Shown here piece after piece: positions 24,086 through 36,000 of a stretch of DNA of 64,000 nt. A model generated the notes under the pieces. It was not told the DNA's origin and made no database searches. It worked only from the letters and a program-made list of their open reading frames with translations. Each line of letters opens with the position of its first letter. Positions within the stretch are counted from its first letter, which is position 1. Source of the DNA: Cordilura impudica. Lineage: Eukaryota > Arthropoda > Insecta > Diptera > Scathophagidae. The stretch spans positions 111,961,764-112,025,763 of the forward strand of contig OY821519.1 of NCBI GenBank assembly GCA_963682025.1, given 5' to 3'. Made by a program: the position numbers and the translations under genes.

Positions 24086-24862
24086 AACAAGTAAGAAAAT
24101 TATAGTCGGTCTAGACCGACTATACGATACCCTATACCATGCGTTTAGAAACCCTATCTCTTAGGCCCAACTAACTGGACATAGAAAATAAGCAAAAACC
24201 AAATTTGAGTGGGATTTTTATTAATTTTTTTGCCTGCAGATATGAAAAAGTTCATATCGGATGCTATATCTATATGGGGACTATGTCCAAAAATGGACCG
24301 ATCCTGATCATGTTTGGTAAAGTCTCTTGTATTTTGCAAAAATATATACAAACAAAATTTGAGAAGAATCAGTGCAATATTTTTGTTTTTTAATAGATTT
24401 AAGTGAAAATCCGGAAGCAGCTCTATATGGGGCCACAGGTATAATTTTTGGACTACTCATTAATGGATGTAATGAATGCACATAAACCCAATTTGAGTAA
24501 GATCTATATGACAATTTGGATCTTATGACAATTTATGTCGATTTCATAGGGGTAATTTGTATGGGGGCTAGGTCTGAACATGGACCGATTCTCACCAATT
24601 TCAATATCGTTCATCCCATGGCCGACGAAAGCTTATATACCAAATTTCATCAAAATATATTCATATTTGCGACCTGCAGTTTGATTACAAAATTTACATG
24701 GACACACAGACGGACGGACGGACGGACATTGTTAAATCAACTCAGAAAGTGATTCTCATTCGATCGGTATAATTAAAGATGGGTCTAGGTCAAATATTTT
24801 TGGTTGTTACAAACAGCAGCACAAAGTCATTATACCCAAACCACATAGTGGTATAGGGTATA
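24086..24862 (-). repeat. Complete family A element
   Basis: AACAAGTAAG to GGTATAGGGTATA with a short microsatellite. Confidence 0.93.
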
Positions 24863-25058
24863 AAAATTGCTTTCATAAAAATCCGTAAGCGCTGTAAAAT
24901 AACACTTTTAAAATAAAATTATTTTTTTGCTTTTAAACGCACTTAAAAATTATTCGATTTATCCGATTGATCGGCTCAAATTTATCGGATTATTTATTAG
25001 TCGAATTGACCATTTCTAAGCTGTTCTTTTGTTTGATCGAATAACCGAATAATTTCAA

Positions 25059-25638
25059 TGGTGCGTGGTAAAGAAGAAGAAAGCATATATTCCAAAAATT
25101 CATAACTGCACTGTATTCTTAATCGGATCGGTTTCTGGCATTTCAGACTTCATCAGCGATTTATTGAACAATTGTTGAATAATTGTTAGTCCAAACAAAC
25201 CCTAATAAATATACATTAAAATTAAACATAAATAAAATTTAAGCGAGACTGTCTTATATTATTTGCCATAAAATATGTTAAAGTTTATATGGGGATTTGT
25301 TGCAAAATTGCTTCGATTTGGAGGTCCAAAACAATTGAAATGCCAATCTGACTAATTCTTTTATATTTGTAAGTTTTGACAAAGATTTAAGAGAATATTG
25401 GTAGGCTGATTATATGGGAACTTTAACTAAAATTTTTCCCACACTGTTTATCGATGGATACAATTTTACCATGGAATTTAAGTCTTTATGGGGGCTAAGT
25501 TGAGAAGTTGCACCGTTTTTCCCTTATTTCAATAATATGTGATTATATTATATATTAAAATATATTATATTAAGAATACAGTGCAGTTATGAATTTTTGA
25601 AATATATGCTTTCTTCTTCTTTACCACGCACCATTTAA
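25059..25638. repeat. 66-bp near-perfect inverted duplication
   Basis: 25059-25125 (AATGGTGCGTGGTAAAGAAG at its start) is repeated inverted at 25570-25638. I find one mismatch (TATTCC against TATTTC) in about 66 positions. The spacer is about 440 bp. Confidence 0.85.
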
Positions 25639-25860
25639 ACAAAATTAAAAAATTGCATATTAATTACAGTAGTAATTGCAATATGTCTGAAAAATGACGA
25701 TAAATCTAACAAACAAAAAATTATATATTAAATTTTATCAAAATATATGTACTTACATTTGTAACCTCTAGTTGACATGGGACACACAGCATGACGGACG
25801 GACCGACATCATTAAATCGAAGCAAAATACTTTGAGAAAGAATCAATATAATTATCTGTT
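25255..25860 (-). repeat. Distant DINE-like copy split by the inverted duplication
   Basis: Carries diverged versions of the TATATGGG, ATCAAAATATAT, GACACACAGC and GACGGACGG blocks in family A order. Its sequence differs enough to be another subfamily. Confidence 0.55.
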
Positions 25861-26691
25861 TATTGTTTACCGCTTTTAATTTCTTAAATGACAACTGCTT
25901 TTTTAAACTTCACCCTAATTAAATTTTATAAATTTTGTCGTGAATTATATGTAGCTGTAACAGTTCCTGAAATATGGTGGCGCGAAAGAAATTCAAAAAG
26001 GAAAAATTCAATAGTTTACCTAAAAGTTCCATTGAGGGAACTATAAAATCCAGAGATATAAATTTTTAAATTCTTCTTAATTGAGTAAGGTATAATTTTT
26101 AATGATTTTTGTGCCAGTTTTATTTATGAATTTTGATTATAAATATTAATGCCCAAATATATTGTACTAATCAAAAATTTCATTAAGTTTATGCTCACCT
26201 TTCTTAAGCAATAAAACTTAATTTAAAACTTAATCAAAAATTTCATAAAGTTGTTAAGATTCAATTTAGTTGCACGATCACCACATATTTCTTTGAAAAT
26301 TTAAGAAATTTACTTTGGCAATGAATGAGAAGAATAACTGACTCATTTTGATTGTTTCTAGTTCTATAAAACTGCTCAACAATTAATATTAAACACCAAA
26401 AATTTAAGTTTGATATTAAAATTCATACACAAGAGTGGCTAAAAATTTTACAACTTATTTGTTATAAAAACGTTATTTCATTTTGTATTAAAATCAATGA
26501 ATTTATATCTTACAAAAAAATTGATTTGGGCTTAAGGAAAAAAGTATTTTTTTTACGAACTAAAAATTTTTTTAAAATTTCATCTGGCATTACTGTTACT
26601 AAATCAGAGGTACAATATTCACTAGGTCATTGGACAAGAAAAACAAATCATTTCAGCATTGTAATTTATATTCTATTTAAAATTGGCTTTC
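25861..26691. other. No recognised feature
   Basis: AT-rich DNA with no supported feature. Confidence 0.4.
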
Positions 26692-28214
26692 ATAGTGCGT
26701 TTACATCTAAGCAAAATCTAGTATATACGAGATTTCGAGCGATATTTAGCTCATTTTTACTAGATTTCCCATACAAAACAAAATCTAGCTCGTTACTAGA
26801 TTTGTGCAAAATCTCACAAAATCTAGTCAAACTTGGGCACTAGCAAATGATACTACTGTGTTTTTTTTTTATTTTTGTAGTAGAAAATTACAACGCAGTG
26901 GCTGAAAAATTGACATTTAAAAACAAAAAGCAAACAAGTTGAATAAAAAGGAAATAAAATATTAATTATTAACAAAAAATGAATCTATAATAAAAAAATA
27001 TTTAGTAATTGAAAAGTTATAACTTTTTATACTGACATGTACCCATTCCAATCTGCTAAATAATAATTGTGAAGAATGAATTTAACAAATGCTGATTTTT
27101 TTCGCAAAATTTCTTTTTCTGTTTGTGCTTTTTTCATTTTTGATGCATAATATCTCTAATATTAATAGGCTAGGCGATTTCTTGTGACCGATGTTTTGTT
27201 CTATCGTTTTATCCCGATTTTGACCAAATGTATATTATTTGAAAGCTATTTCTTTTTAGCCGATTTGGAGATTTACAGATTTTAAAATTTTTTTCCTTTA
27301 TTTTTAGTAAATTGCACTTAAAGTTGCTACCAACACATATATAAAATTATACTATGTTATGTGTGTGTTTATTAAATTTGTTAATGTGTTTGTAATAAAA
27401 ATGAGTTTTTTTGTGTAGATTTTTGTTGTATTTAATGAAAAAACAAGTAAGAGTGTTAAATTCGGCTATGCCGAATCTTTGATACCCTCCACCTAGGTTT
27501 TACGTTTACATTAATATCTGGACTTCTTGCACTATTTGTAACAAATGTATATAAAATATTTGAATATGTAAACACTTTGATAAACCTATTACTGAATTAT
27601 TACAACAAATGCTCTGAATTTTCAGCATTTTATAGAGGTGTCTACATATTTTAGGTCATAAATTGGCACAATGACTCCCGATTTATCCCATTTTAAATAC
27701 TAACCTGATCCAGATAATTACAAACAATATTAAGTTTAACCAGGTAAATGGTTTATTTTGTAATTTTCTTTTTAATTTAAATTTTTTAATATAAAGGTGC
27801 ATTTTATTTTTTACAATCCTTTTCAATTTTCCAGACCTATTAGTATAGGGCACATTTGTGAGTCCGCATAGATCAACTTTCAACTCTTACTTCTTTTTAT
27901 TGTATTAAATCTATCTTTGTGTCTTTAAATTAATTAAGATAATTAAGATGAAAATATTTAACAAACTGTTTTTTTTAGTTAATATCTGAACATTTTACTG
28001 ATACAAGGCAAAACTAAAACTGCCAAAAATTTCAGTCAAAACTATTTTGAATGTATTTGTTAAATATCGCATAATTTTTTTCAATTTTAAACTTTAAAGT
28101 CTTTTTAAGTCTGGTAATAACTCTATAATATGAAGGAAGTAAATATGTGGATTCTTTAATAACAATGACAAGTATAAAACACTGTTTTGTGCATAACATT
28201 AAAATATTATAAGT

Positions 28215-29377
28215 TTGAACATAATTAATTTTAGAAACATAATTAATTTTAAAAAACAGAACATAAAGATTTTGCTTCAGTTAGTTGAGAGACGAGAAGC
28301 TAATGGATGGCTGGAGCAGGTCAAAGGTGACGACTATAAATGCAAATGCAAGGCTTTTGAAAATATATTAAAATGCGATAAATCAGATCTAAGTATACAT
28401 GCTTATAACCACTGTTATAAAAAATCTTTTAAACCCAACAGTATTGCCATAATTTGAAATTGTAAAGATGCTAAATTGCAAAAAAAGATGCTTAAACGTA
28501 CTGGATGCTAATTTTTTTTTTTCAAATTTCATTACCTTTATACTGAAAAATTATATACTTATTAATAAATTCTTTGGTTTTTAAATCGAAAAATTAATAT
28601 AAAACATATGTTTCGATTTATATTTTTTAAATTTTAATTAAAATTATTTTGGATTTCATCTGAAATTTTTATTAACATCAAATTGAGTTTATTTTAAACT
28701 TAAATTAAATATTTTTAATTTTAGAGGGATTTTTTTTTATTTAAAATATAACAGAAATTACATTATCAAAAGATACGATTATATTAGAATAATTGGTTTA
28801 TGGAATCTAACATTTCTGTGATGTCTTCATCTTCAAGTTCTTCTTGGCTCTGATATATTTCTGACGATCGACTCTTATCAACGACATCGCTCGGTATATT
28901 GTAAGTGTGACAGCACCGATTTTTCAATTTCAATCCTTCTTTCCTTCTAATATATTGGTTATCTGTTCTTTTACCCGATTTAATGTGTTTTGTATTGAAA
29001 ATTTTGGCATTTTTTTAATACAATAATATTTTGTGGCAATCGACTTTCAAATTCATTAAAAACTGTTGTTGGTGTTTACATTCTTCTATTTCAAAATATT
29101 TTGTTATATTTGTTGAAAGAAACGAGCAGAGTGGTAAAAGGAGTAGTACACAAAATTACTGTACTACACTTTGAGAAATAAAAACATATCAATACCATTA
29201 AAATTATATATTCAAAAATTATGAAAAAAAAATATCAAAAAAAAGATGCTAAAAGCAACTTTTTATTAATAAAAGATTCTAAGTTAGCATCTAGCATCTT
29301 TTGATAAATTTTGGATGCTAAACGACAAAAAAAAAGTTGCTAAATCTAGCAACTAAAAAACTAAAACGGCAACACTG
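28215..29377 (+). pseudogene. Possible hAT relic: zinc-finger-like ORF and CAGTGTTGCC terminus
   Basis: 28215-28457 encodes 80 residues containing NGWLEQVKGDDYKCKCKAF with later Cys and His residues, reminiscent of an atypical BED-like finger. It ends at a stop. At 29367-29377 the sequence reads GGCAACACTG, the inverse of the common hAT terminus CAGTGTTGCC. Before it are repeated AGATGCTAA/TTAGCATCT motifs (29240-29330, also near 28470). A minus-strand frame at 28758-29005 is open, with an acidic end (EELEDEDITEMLDSINQLF), and is not recognised. No left terminus was found. Confidence 0.35.
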
Positions 29378-29439
29378 AAAACCAAGAACAAATATTCTGT
29401 TTGAGTTGTAACATCTCATTTGCAAGCCATTTTAATTAA

Positions 29440-29930
29440 GGTGCTATTACATGATGTGTTTTTTACATATGTACTGTCAAATTTTCCCACAACAAAAGTT
29501 GTACACATCGTGTGTTACATATGAAACATTGTTTATGTACAATACATGAGGAAAGTCACATGTACATTTTTCAATTAGAACAGGTTCTATTTTTGCATGA
29601 CAAACATATGAAAATACAACACTGCTTGTGGCGAAAGAAAAACAGAGTAAATTATAAAGATTAATATTGAAAGAAAAATAAATTGTTCAATATTAATTAA
29701 CAATTAAAAAATATATAACTTTTTTTTCACAATAAATTTTTGTAAATTCACAAATTAGGTCAGCTGTTGTTTACATTTAGAGGTTATGTCATACGGAAAT
29801 ACATATGCACGTGTGATAGCAAAAATTATGAATCGTATGTAAAAGACAATTTTGACAGACATGAAGAATTTCATATGGATAAAAAAAAGTGACAGTACAT
29901 ATGTAAAAAACACTTCATGTAATAGCACCT
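29440..29930. mobile_element. TTAA-flanked MITE 1
   Basis: Terminal inverted repeats of about 40 bp. The left begins GGTGCTATTACATGATGTG and the right ends CATGTAATAGCACC(T). TTAA lies at 29436-29439 and 29931-29934. No ORF. Confidence 0.85.
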
Positions 29931-29934
29931 TTAA

Positions 29935-30432
29935 GCTGCGTTCACACTATGTGTTTTGCTTGTGTTTTTCTTATTGTTTTAGCACGTGCAATTTGTACAC
30001 ATAGCGTGAACCCTTTCAAAAACTGTTTATGTACAACACATTTGGCAAAACATATGTAAATTTTTCAATTAGAGCAGGTTCTATTTTGGCATGACAACCA
30101 TATTAAAATACAATACTGCTTGTGGCGAAAGAAAAACAGAGTAAATTATAAAGATAAATATTGAAAGAAAAATAAATTGTTTAATATTAATTAACAATTA
30201 AAAAATATAAAAAATATATTACTTTATTTTTAACAATAACTTTTTGTAAATTCACAAATTAAATCAGCTGTTGTTTACATTTAGAGGCTATGTCATACGG
30301 AAATACATATGTAAGTTTGATCGCAAAATGATGAATTGTATTAAAACGCCAATTTTGACACACACGCCGAATTACGTATGGATCGTAAAACTGAATTTAC
30401 ATATGGAAAATAGACATAGTGTAAACACACCT
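29935..30432. mobile_element. TTAA-flanked MITE 2, adjacent to MITE 1
   Basis: Core nearly identical to MITE 1 (AATTAGA/GCAGGTTCTATTTT..., GTCAGCTGTTGTTTACATTT region) but with different ends: GCTGCGTTCACACTATGTG and CATAGTGTAAACACACCT. Shares the middle TTAA with MITE 1; right TTAA at 30433-30436. Confidence 0.85.
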
Positions 30433-30436
30433 TTAA

Positions 30437-31452
30437 TTGTGTAAATTTTAAATGCACATCTAACCATATCAAAAAGATGAATTAAACAGAATTGCAAAAA
30501 TATTTTTTTTATAATATCTGTATGTTTTTTATATTATTCTTATGTAATTCTCATGATATTTTTATCTTATTTTTTATATTTTTTATTTTTACATAATTGA
30601 AATTGAAAATGTACAAATTAAAAATAAATTTAAAAAAAAGTAGTGTAGGGAAAAAAGGGAATTTTTTTCATAAGCGTAGAGATTTCTGAAAAAATCTCCT
30701 GGCATCACTAGTACCTATTAAAAAACAATGTAAAAATTCACAAGACAACGCGACATAGACTTGCTTTGTTCAAAAGCTTCCATAAGACTGAATGAAATTG
30801 TTGCTTACTTTACTCTTTGGTGAGTATTTTCATTTTAGTTCGGCTGTATACATATAAGAAGCCAATTTGAGTTCGGTTTACTCGTGCTGCTATGCATATG
30901 TTTGTGTGTTAACAAAAATATGCGATATCCCAGTCTTCTTCGAGCACTTTTGATGATTAAAAACTGCTTAATCACATGCGCTATTAGAAAAAGACTAGAT
31001 AATGATTTTTGCTTTCTCTTAGAAAGTGATTTATAGAAAAATTACATTAAATAAGACTCAAAAATGAGTCGAAACTGATTAGAAAAGCGGATAAAAAGGA
31101 CTCTCAAGACGATTCGCGGGTAAGATAATATTTAATCCCAACAAAAGAACATTTTGTGATCAGCAAAAGGGCGCATTTATAACTGTTTTAATAGCACATA
31201 TGAGTCAAAAAGATTCTACATGATCATTTATTGCATAAAATGCTTACTGGGATTTTATTCACTATCTGTAGAAACAGGTTTTTTAAGTAAAACAAATCTG
31301 CATACAATTTCAATTCTATTTCGTTCACAATGATACGATCACTTTGTTTACTAGCTACTAGTAAAATAAGAAAATAGTATTATAAAACAGTGTAATGATG
31401 AATTGTACTTCTCAATTAGTTTATTTTTAATGTGCCATAAGAAGTTCGGTTT
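30437..31452. other. No recognised feature
   Basis: AT-rich interior of the nested stack. Confidence 0.35.
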
Positions 31453-31715
31453 GTGCTAAGAAAAGCATGAATATATGTTTCCCAGGGCGAAGCCTCATCA
31501 TTGCACTATGATTGAGTTGAGCTCCGCGACTATTCATAATGTGAATAGCTCGTGTCAAAAATTTTTGGTAGTTGGGAATGGCGTTTGTGTTAAGAAAAGC
31601 ATAAACGCATGTTTCTCAGGGCAAGGCTCGATCATTGCACATTGATTGAGCTGAGCTGCGCGGTTATTCTTAATGTGGATAACTGTTGAAACAAAATTTT
31701 GGGAATGGCGTTTGC
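31453..31715 (+). repeat. Two tandem ~130-bp units
   Basis: 31453-31580 and 31585-31715 share GTTAAGAAAAGCATAAACGC/GCTAAGAAAAGCATGAAT, ATCATTGCAC and TGAGTTGAGCT/TGAGCTGAGCT blocks. Confidence 0.75.
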
Positions 31716-32280
31716 CTCCGTCCCGATATTAAATAACAAAGTTTAAAAATTTATTGTAATTAACATCTGACAAAAAATAGTATTTTTCTAAACAACAATT
31801 TTTTTACAGGGTAAATAAATATTTTATGGCTTACCTGCCTACTTCTTTTGAAAGCAAGTATGCAGTAGCAAGTATACATGTACTAAAAATACAACTCTTA
31901 AAACCATACTATTTTTTCAACTCTAAAAATTTCAGAATTTTGTAAAAATAAAATAAAATACCGATTTATTTTAATATGCGTTTATTATGGATATACATAT
32001 ACAGAATATATGAATATTATTTATAGTATTTTGATATTGGCAACAGTAGTATGTATCAATTTGTAACATTTTGTGATGTTATAAAAATCGCAGAATATTG
32101 ATATTGATTTTATATAGTTTCTTTTATTAATTAATTAACTTAAATATTACACCAAAAAATATTGATATTGATGAATTTTTATATTATTAACACAACGACC
32201 ACAAAAACAACATGCACAGCTATGACAAAATACAAAGTTAGGAAAATAATATAGGAAAACGTCATATTTTTTTTTACCTT
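31716..32280. other. No recognised feature
   Basis: AT-rich, inside family C ends; nothing supported. Confidence 0.35.
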
Positions 32281-33308
32281 TTCAGTGATTTCTCGGCACC
32301 TACGAAACCTATTGTCATGATTTAAAAACAGGAACCTTCTCAAGATGTTAGTGAATCATTCTCACTAAAAACAAGCGCCCTATCTGCCCTATTGAGGGCG
32401 TTATCACAAGAACACATATTCAAATCATATTTTCTCATGACTTTTTAATTCTTCGCTCAATTCTCGGGACCAGATTAACCGATTTGGACGATTTTAAATA
32501 GCAAACTTCTCAGGATGTTAGTGAATCATTTTTTATACCAAGGAGCACCCTAGCTATAAGATTGAAGCCGTCATCGTGATTTCCACAGACGGACAGACGG
32601 ACAGACGGACAGCCGGACAGACGGACAGACGGACATCGCTATATCAACTTCGCTTGTTATAAGGATCACAAATATATATATTTTATTGGGTCCAGAATTT
32701 TTTTTCTAATTATTACAAACGGAATGACAAACTTATATATACCCCCTGCACACTGGAGTGGAGGGTATAATAAAATTTCCTAGAATTTGCACTCAAATTT
32801 CGAGGGCTGGAATCTGCTAGTATTGTTTTGCTCCTATTGTTTTGTTTATTTATGGTATTTCTAGTTTATATGTTTTATTTTAATTAGCTGTCTATTGTTG
32901 TGGAAACAAAATCTCACAAAATGTTAAAAAAGTTAGATGTAAACGTTATAGATTTTGAAATAGATTTCAACTAAAATCTACTAGATTTTCCTCAGTGTAA
33001 ACGCACTATAATACGTTTTAAAATAGAGGGTGTAAACGAATTTTTTTTTACATATTCAATAATAAATAACGCAGTCTCGGTAAGCAAATTGGGAGACTAA
33101 CTTTGGTTTTTGAGTACTGGGATCTCTCTAAAATATTAAACCATGCAGGTTTTTAATTCTGTCATGACGACAGCACTTAAATTTTCAAAAAGTGAGAAAA
33201 ATTGTTGGACAAGTTTCGAATAATCTAATGGAATACCAAAACCACAGAAAAAAAACAGGGATCTGGACGACATTCTGGCTTCATTATCTTATCTTTCCTA
33301 CAGCTTTT

Positions 33309-33770
33309 CGAATTGTATTTCAGAAAACAACAACTGAATTCCAGAAAGTATCAATTGTTTTTCAGAAAACATCAATTGAATTTCAGAAAGTATGAGTTGT
33401 ATTGCAGAAAACATTAATTGATTTTCAGAAATAAACAATTGTATTTCAGAAAAAATTATAGAATTACTGAAAGAATCAATTGCATTTCAAAAAGTATCAA
33501 TTGGATTTCAGAAAGTATCAAATGCATTTCAGAAAACATCAAATGTGTTTGAGAAATTATCAAATGTATTTCAGAAATTATTAAATGTATTTCAGAAAAT
33601 ATCAATTGAATTTCATACTGAATTGATACTTTCTGAAATACAATTGCTGCTTATATTGCTATATTGCTTATGTTGCTGAAATATAATTGCTGCTTTCTGA
33701 AAACAATTTATATTTTCTGAAATACCATTGATAATTTCTAAAAACCAATTGATATTTTCTGAAATACGAT
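33309..33770. repeat. 21-bp minisatellite with a direct and an inverted half
   Basis: About 14 units of the type AATTGTATTTCAGAAAACATC run to about 33612. They are followed by about seven diverged units in reverse orientation (TACTTTCTGAAATACAATTG). Confidence 0.85.
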
Positions 33771-33771
33771 T

Positions 33772-34225
33772 AGAAAAGGTGTAGACCGACTATGCGATAC
33801 GCTATAAAAAGTGTTTAGAGAATTGGTCTTGGTCCAATTAATTGAGTATAAATAATAAGCATAACCAAAATCTGAGGAGAATTTTTATTATTTTTTTGCC
33901 CGAAGACCTGGAAAAGTTCATAACGGATGCTATATTTATGTGGGATTAGGTCGAAAAATGGTTTGATCCTGACCATATTTGGTAAAGTCATTTCGTTTTT
34001 GCAAAACATATACAAACTAAATTTGAGAAAAATCTGTGCAATATTTTTGTTTAGAAGATCGGGAAGCAGCTTTAGGTGTGGGGCTAAGACTAAGAATTGA
34101 TTAATGTATGTAATAATACACACAAATCCAATTTGAACAAGATCTATAAGATAATTTGGATATTATGGCAATTTAAGTTTATCTCATAGGGGTCACTTAT
34201 ATGGGGACTAGGTCTGAATATGCTC
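33772..34225 (-). repeat. Old family A copy, 3' part
   Basis: TAGACCGACTATGCGATACG through to GGGGACTAGGTCTGAATATG, interrupted after 34225. Confidence 0.75.
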
Positions 34226-34677
34226 CCATACAGATTTTAACAGATTTACTTCAAATTATATACACATTACACATTATACTCCAGGCGAGGTAGAAATAAA
34301 CATTTCTTACGCCACGCCCCCTTTCACGCCCCTTTTCACGCCAAATTTTGTTTGAAAGTTTTAAACTTTTTGTTCTCTGTACAAATTTGTTCTTTCCAAC
34401 GGATTTTTTTTTATTTGGTAGTATATTGCTCTTAATACTGTTAACGTCGCCATATAACTATGAACCACGCCCACTTCACCGCCCCTTTTTTTAAAATTCA
34501 GATACTTACTTATACCACTAACAATGTTTGCTATACAAAATACTTTTTTTGTAATATGTATTTACCTAAAGTTTTATACACTTTTTATCTACAGGTAAGG
34601 TAGCCATACATTTTTTTATTACCTAATCCACCTTTTTCGCCCCATATTACCTTAAATTATAATTAATGTGGTTTCAA
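34226..34677. repeat. Unclassified repeat-like block
   Basis: Bursts of CACGCCCCCTTTCACGCC-type sequence in AT-rich DNA, unlike the rest of the window. Not recognised. Confidence 0.3.
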
Positions 34678-34962
34678 TCTATATATATAAAAATGAATGT
34701 GTGTTTGTTTGTGCTTTATAGGAGGCCAAACCCCTGAACCCATCTTCCTGAAATTTTCACAGCGTGTTACTGTGACACTGGAAGGAATAATAGGCTATAT
34801 AAATTTTTGATGGGACAAAGGGGTGGTGCCACGCCCATATAACCCAAAATTTGAAAAAGTCATATCGCGGGAATTTTTTGACCTACAGCGGTCATATTTG
34901 GAACATATGGTATTGGCATGAATAGAAATACATACAAAAAGAAAAGTGGGCGGGACCACTTA
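34678..34962 (+). mobile_element. Helitron 5'-end fragment
   Basis: Starts TCTATATATATAAAAATGAA, the type of 5' end also seen at 54415. No matching 3' end; sequence passes into family A at 34966. Confidence 0.5.
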
Positions 34963-34965
34963 TTT

Positions 34966-35360
34966 AAGTGAAGTTCGGGAAGCAGCTTTATATGAGGGCT
35001 ATGACTAAGAATTGTCCTATAAGGTTTATTTTTGGACTACTGATAAACGGATGTAATAAACATACAGAAACCCAATTTAACCGATATTTATATGATAATT
35101 TGGATAATACGGCAATTTAAGTCGATCTCATACGAGCCATCTGTATGGGGACTAGGTCTGAACATCAGCCGATTTTCACCAATTTCAATAACGATCATCC
35201 TATAGCCAATATATGCGTATACAGTAAATTTTATCAAAATATATTCATATTTGCGACCTGTAGTTTGATTACAGGGCTTACATGGACACACAGACGGACG
35301 GACGGACGGACGCACATCGCTAAATCGACTCAGAAAGTGATTCTGAGTGTGTTTTAAGTT
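34966..35360 (-). repeat. Old family A copy, 5' part
   Basis: GAAGTTCGGGAAGCAGC to the GGAC repeat and CAGAAAGTGATTCTGAGT. Together with 33772-34225 it probably represents one split element. Confidence 0.75.
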
Positions 35361-35487
35361 TTCTTCTAATTTTTGCAACAACTTTTGACTCAAGACTTTT
35401 ATAAAAGGCCATAAGAAAATGGTGACTTTAATGAGTCTTCAATAAATATTTATAAAAGAAAATAATTTTAATTGTAAATTAAAATAA

Positions 35488-36000
35488 TCAAGTAAGAAAA
35501 TAATATTCGGTCTAGACCGACTATACGATACCCTATACCATGATTTAGAGACCCTATCGCTTAGATTCAACTAATTGGATATAGAAAATAAGCATAAACC
35601 AAATTCGATTTTTTTGGCTGCAGATATGAAAAAGTTCATATCGGGTGACTGAGATCTATAGGATAATTTGGTTCTTATGGCAATTTATGTCCATTTCGTA
35701 GGGGTCATTTGTATGGGGACTAGGTCGGAACATGGACCGAATTTCACCAATTTCAACAGCGTTCATCCGATAAAAGCTTATATACCAAATTTAGTCAAAA
35801 TATATTCATACTTGCGACCTGTAGTTTGATTACAAGGTTTACATGGACACACAGGCGGACGGACATCGCTAAATCGACTCAGAAAGTGATTCTGAGTCGA
35901 TCGGTATAATAGAAGTTGGGACTAGGTCAAATATTTTTGGTAGTTACAAACAGCAGCAAAAAGTCATTATACCCAAACCACATAGTGGTATAGGGTATAA
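35488..36000 (-). repeat. Family A element with internal deletion
   Basis: TCAAGTAAG end with hairpin. The region after AAAAAGTTCATATCGGGT is joined to GACTGAGATC. Ends GGTATAGGGTATA. Confidence 0.9.

Larger units (their letters stand above)
27442..32769 (-). mobile_element. Family C (second DINE-like) element ends enclosing 5.3 kb
   Basis: The left end has AACAAGTAAGAG, a hairpin ATTCGGCTATGCCGAAT and GATACCCTCCACC. The right end has GGACAGAC repeats at 32583-32635, ATCGCTATATCAACTTCGC, and CTGGAGTGGAGGGTATA. The layout equals family A but the sequence differs. The interior holds other elements. Confidence 0.7.
27158..32818 (+). repeat. Family D element, copy 2, split by a family C insertion
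   Basis: Left part 27158-27441 (CTAATATTAATAGGCTAGG onward). Right part 32770-32818 (AAAATTTCCTAGAATTTGCA to CTGCTAG). Joined, they match the uninterrupted copy at 37107-37472. Confidence 0.75.
26692..33010. mobile_element. Outer MITE of a nested stack (TIR ATAGTGCGTTTACA)
   Basis: Left end ATAGTGCGTTTACATCTAAG with AAAATCTAGTA. Right end CTAGATTTTCCTC followed by TGTAAACGCACTAT, which is its inverted match over about 35 bp. Both arms contain repeated ATCTAG and AAATCTCACAAAAT motifs. The 6.3 kb between them is mostly later insertions. Confidence 0.6.

Noticed and set aside
26526..26843. 105-codon plus-strand frame
   Set aside because: Overlaps the MITE end at 26692 and its ATCTAG repeats; no coding features.
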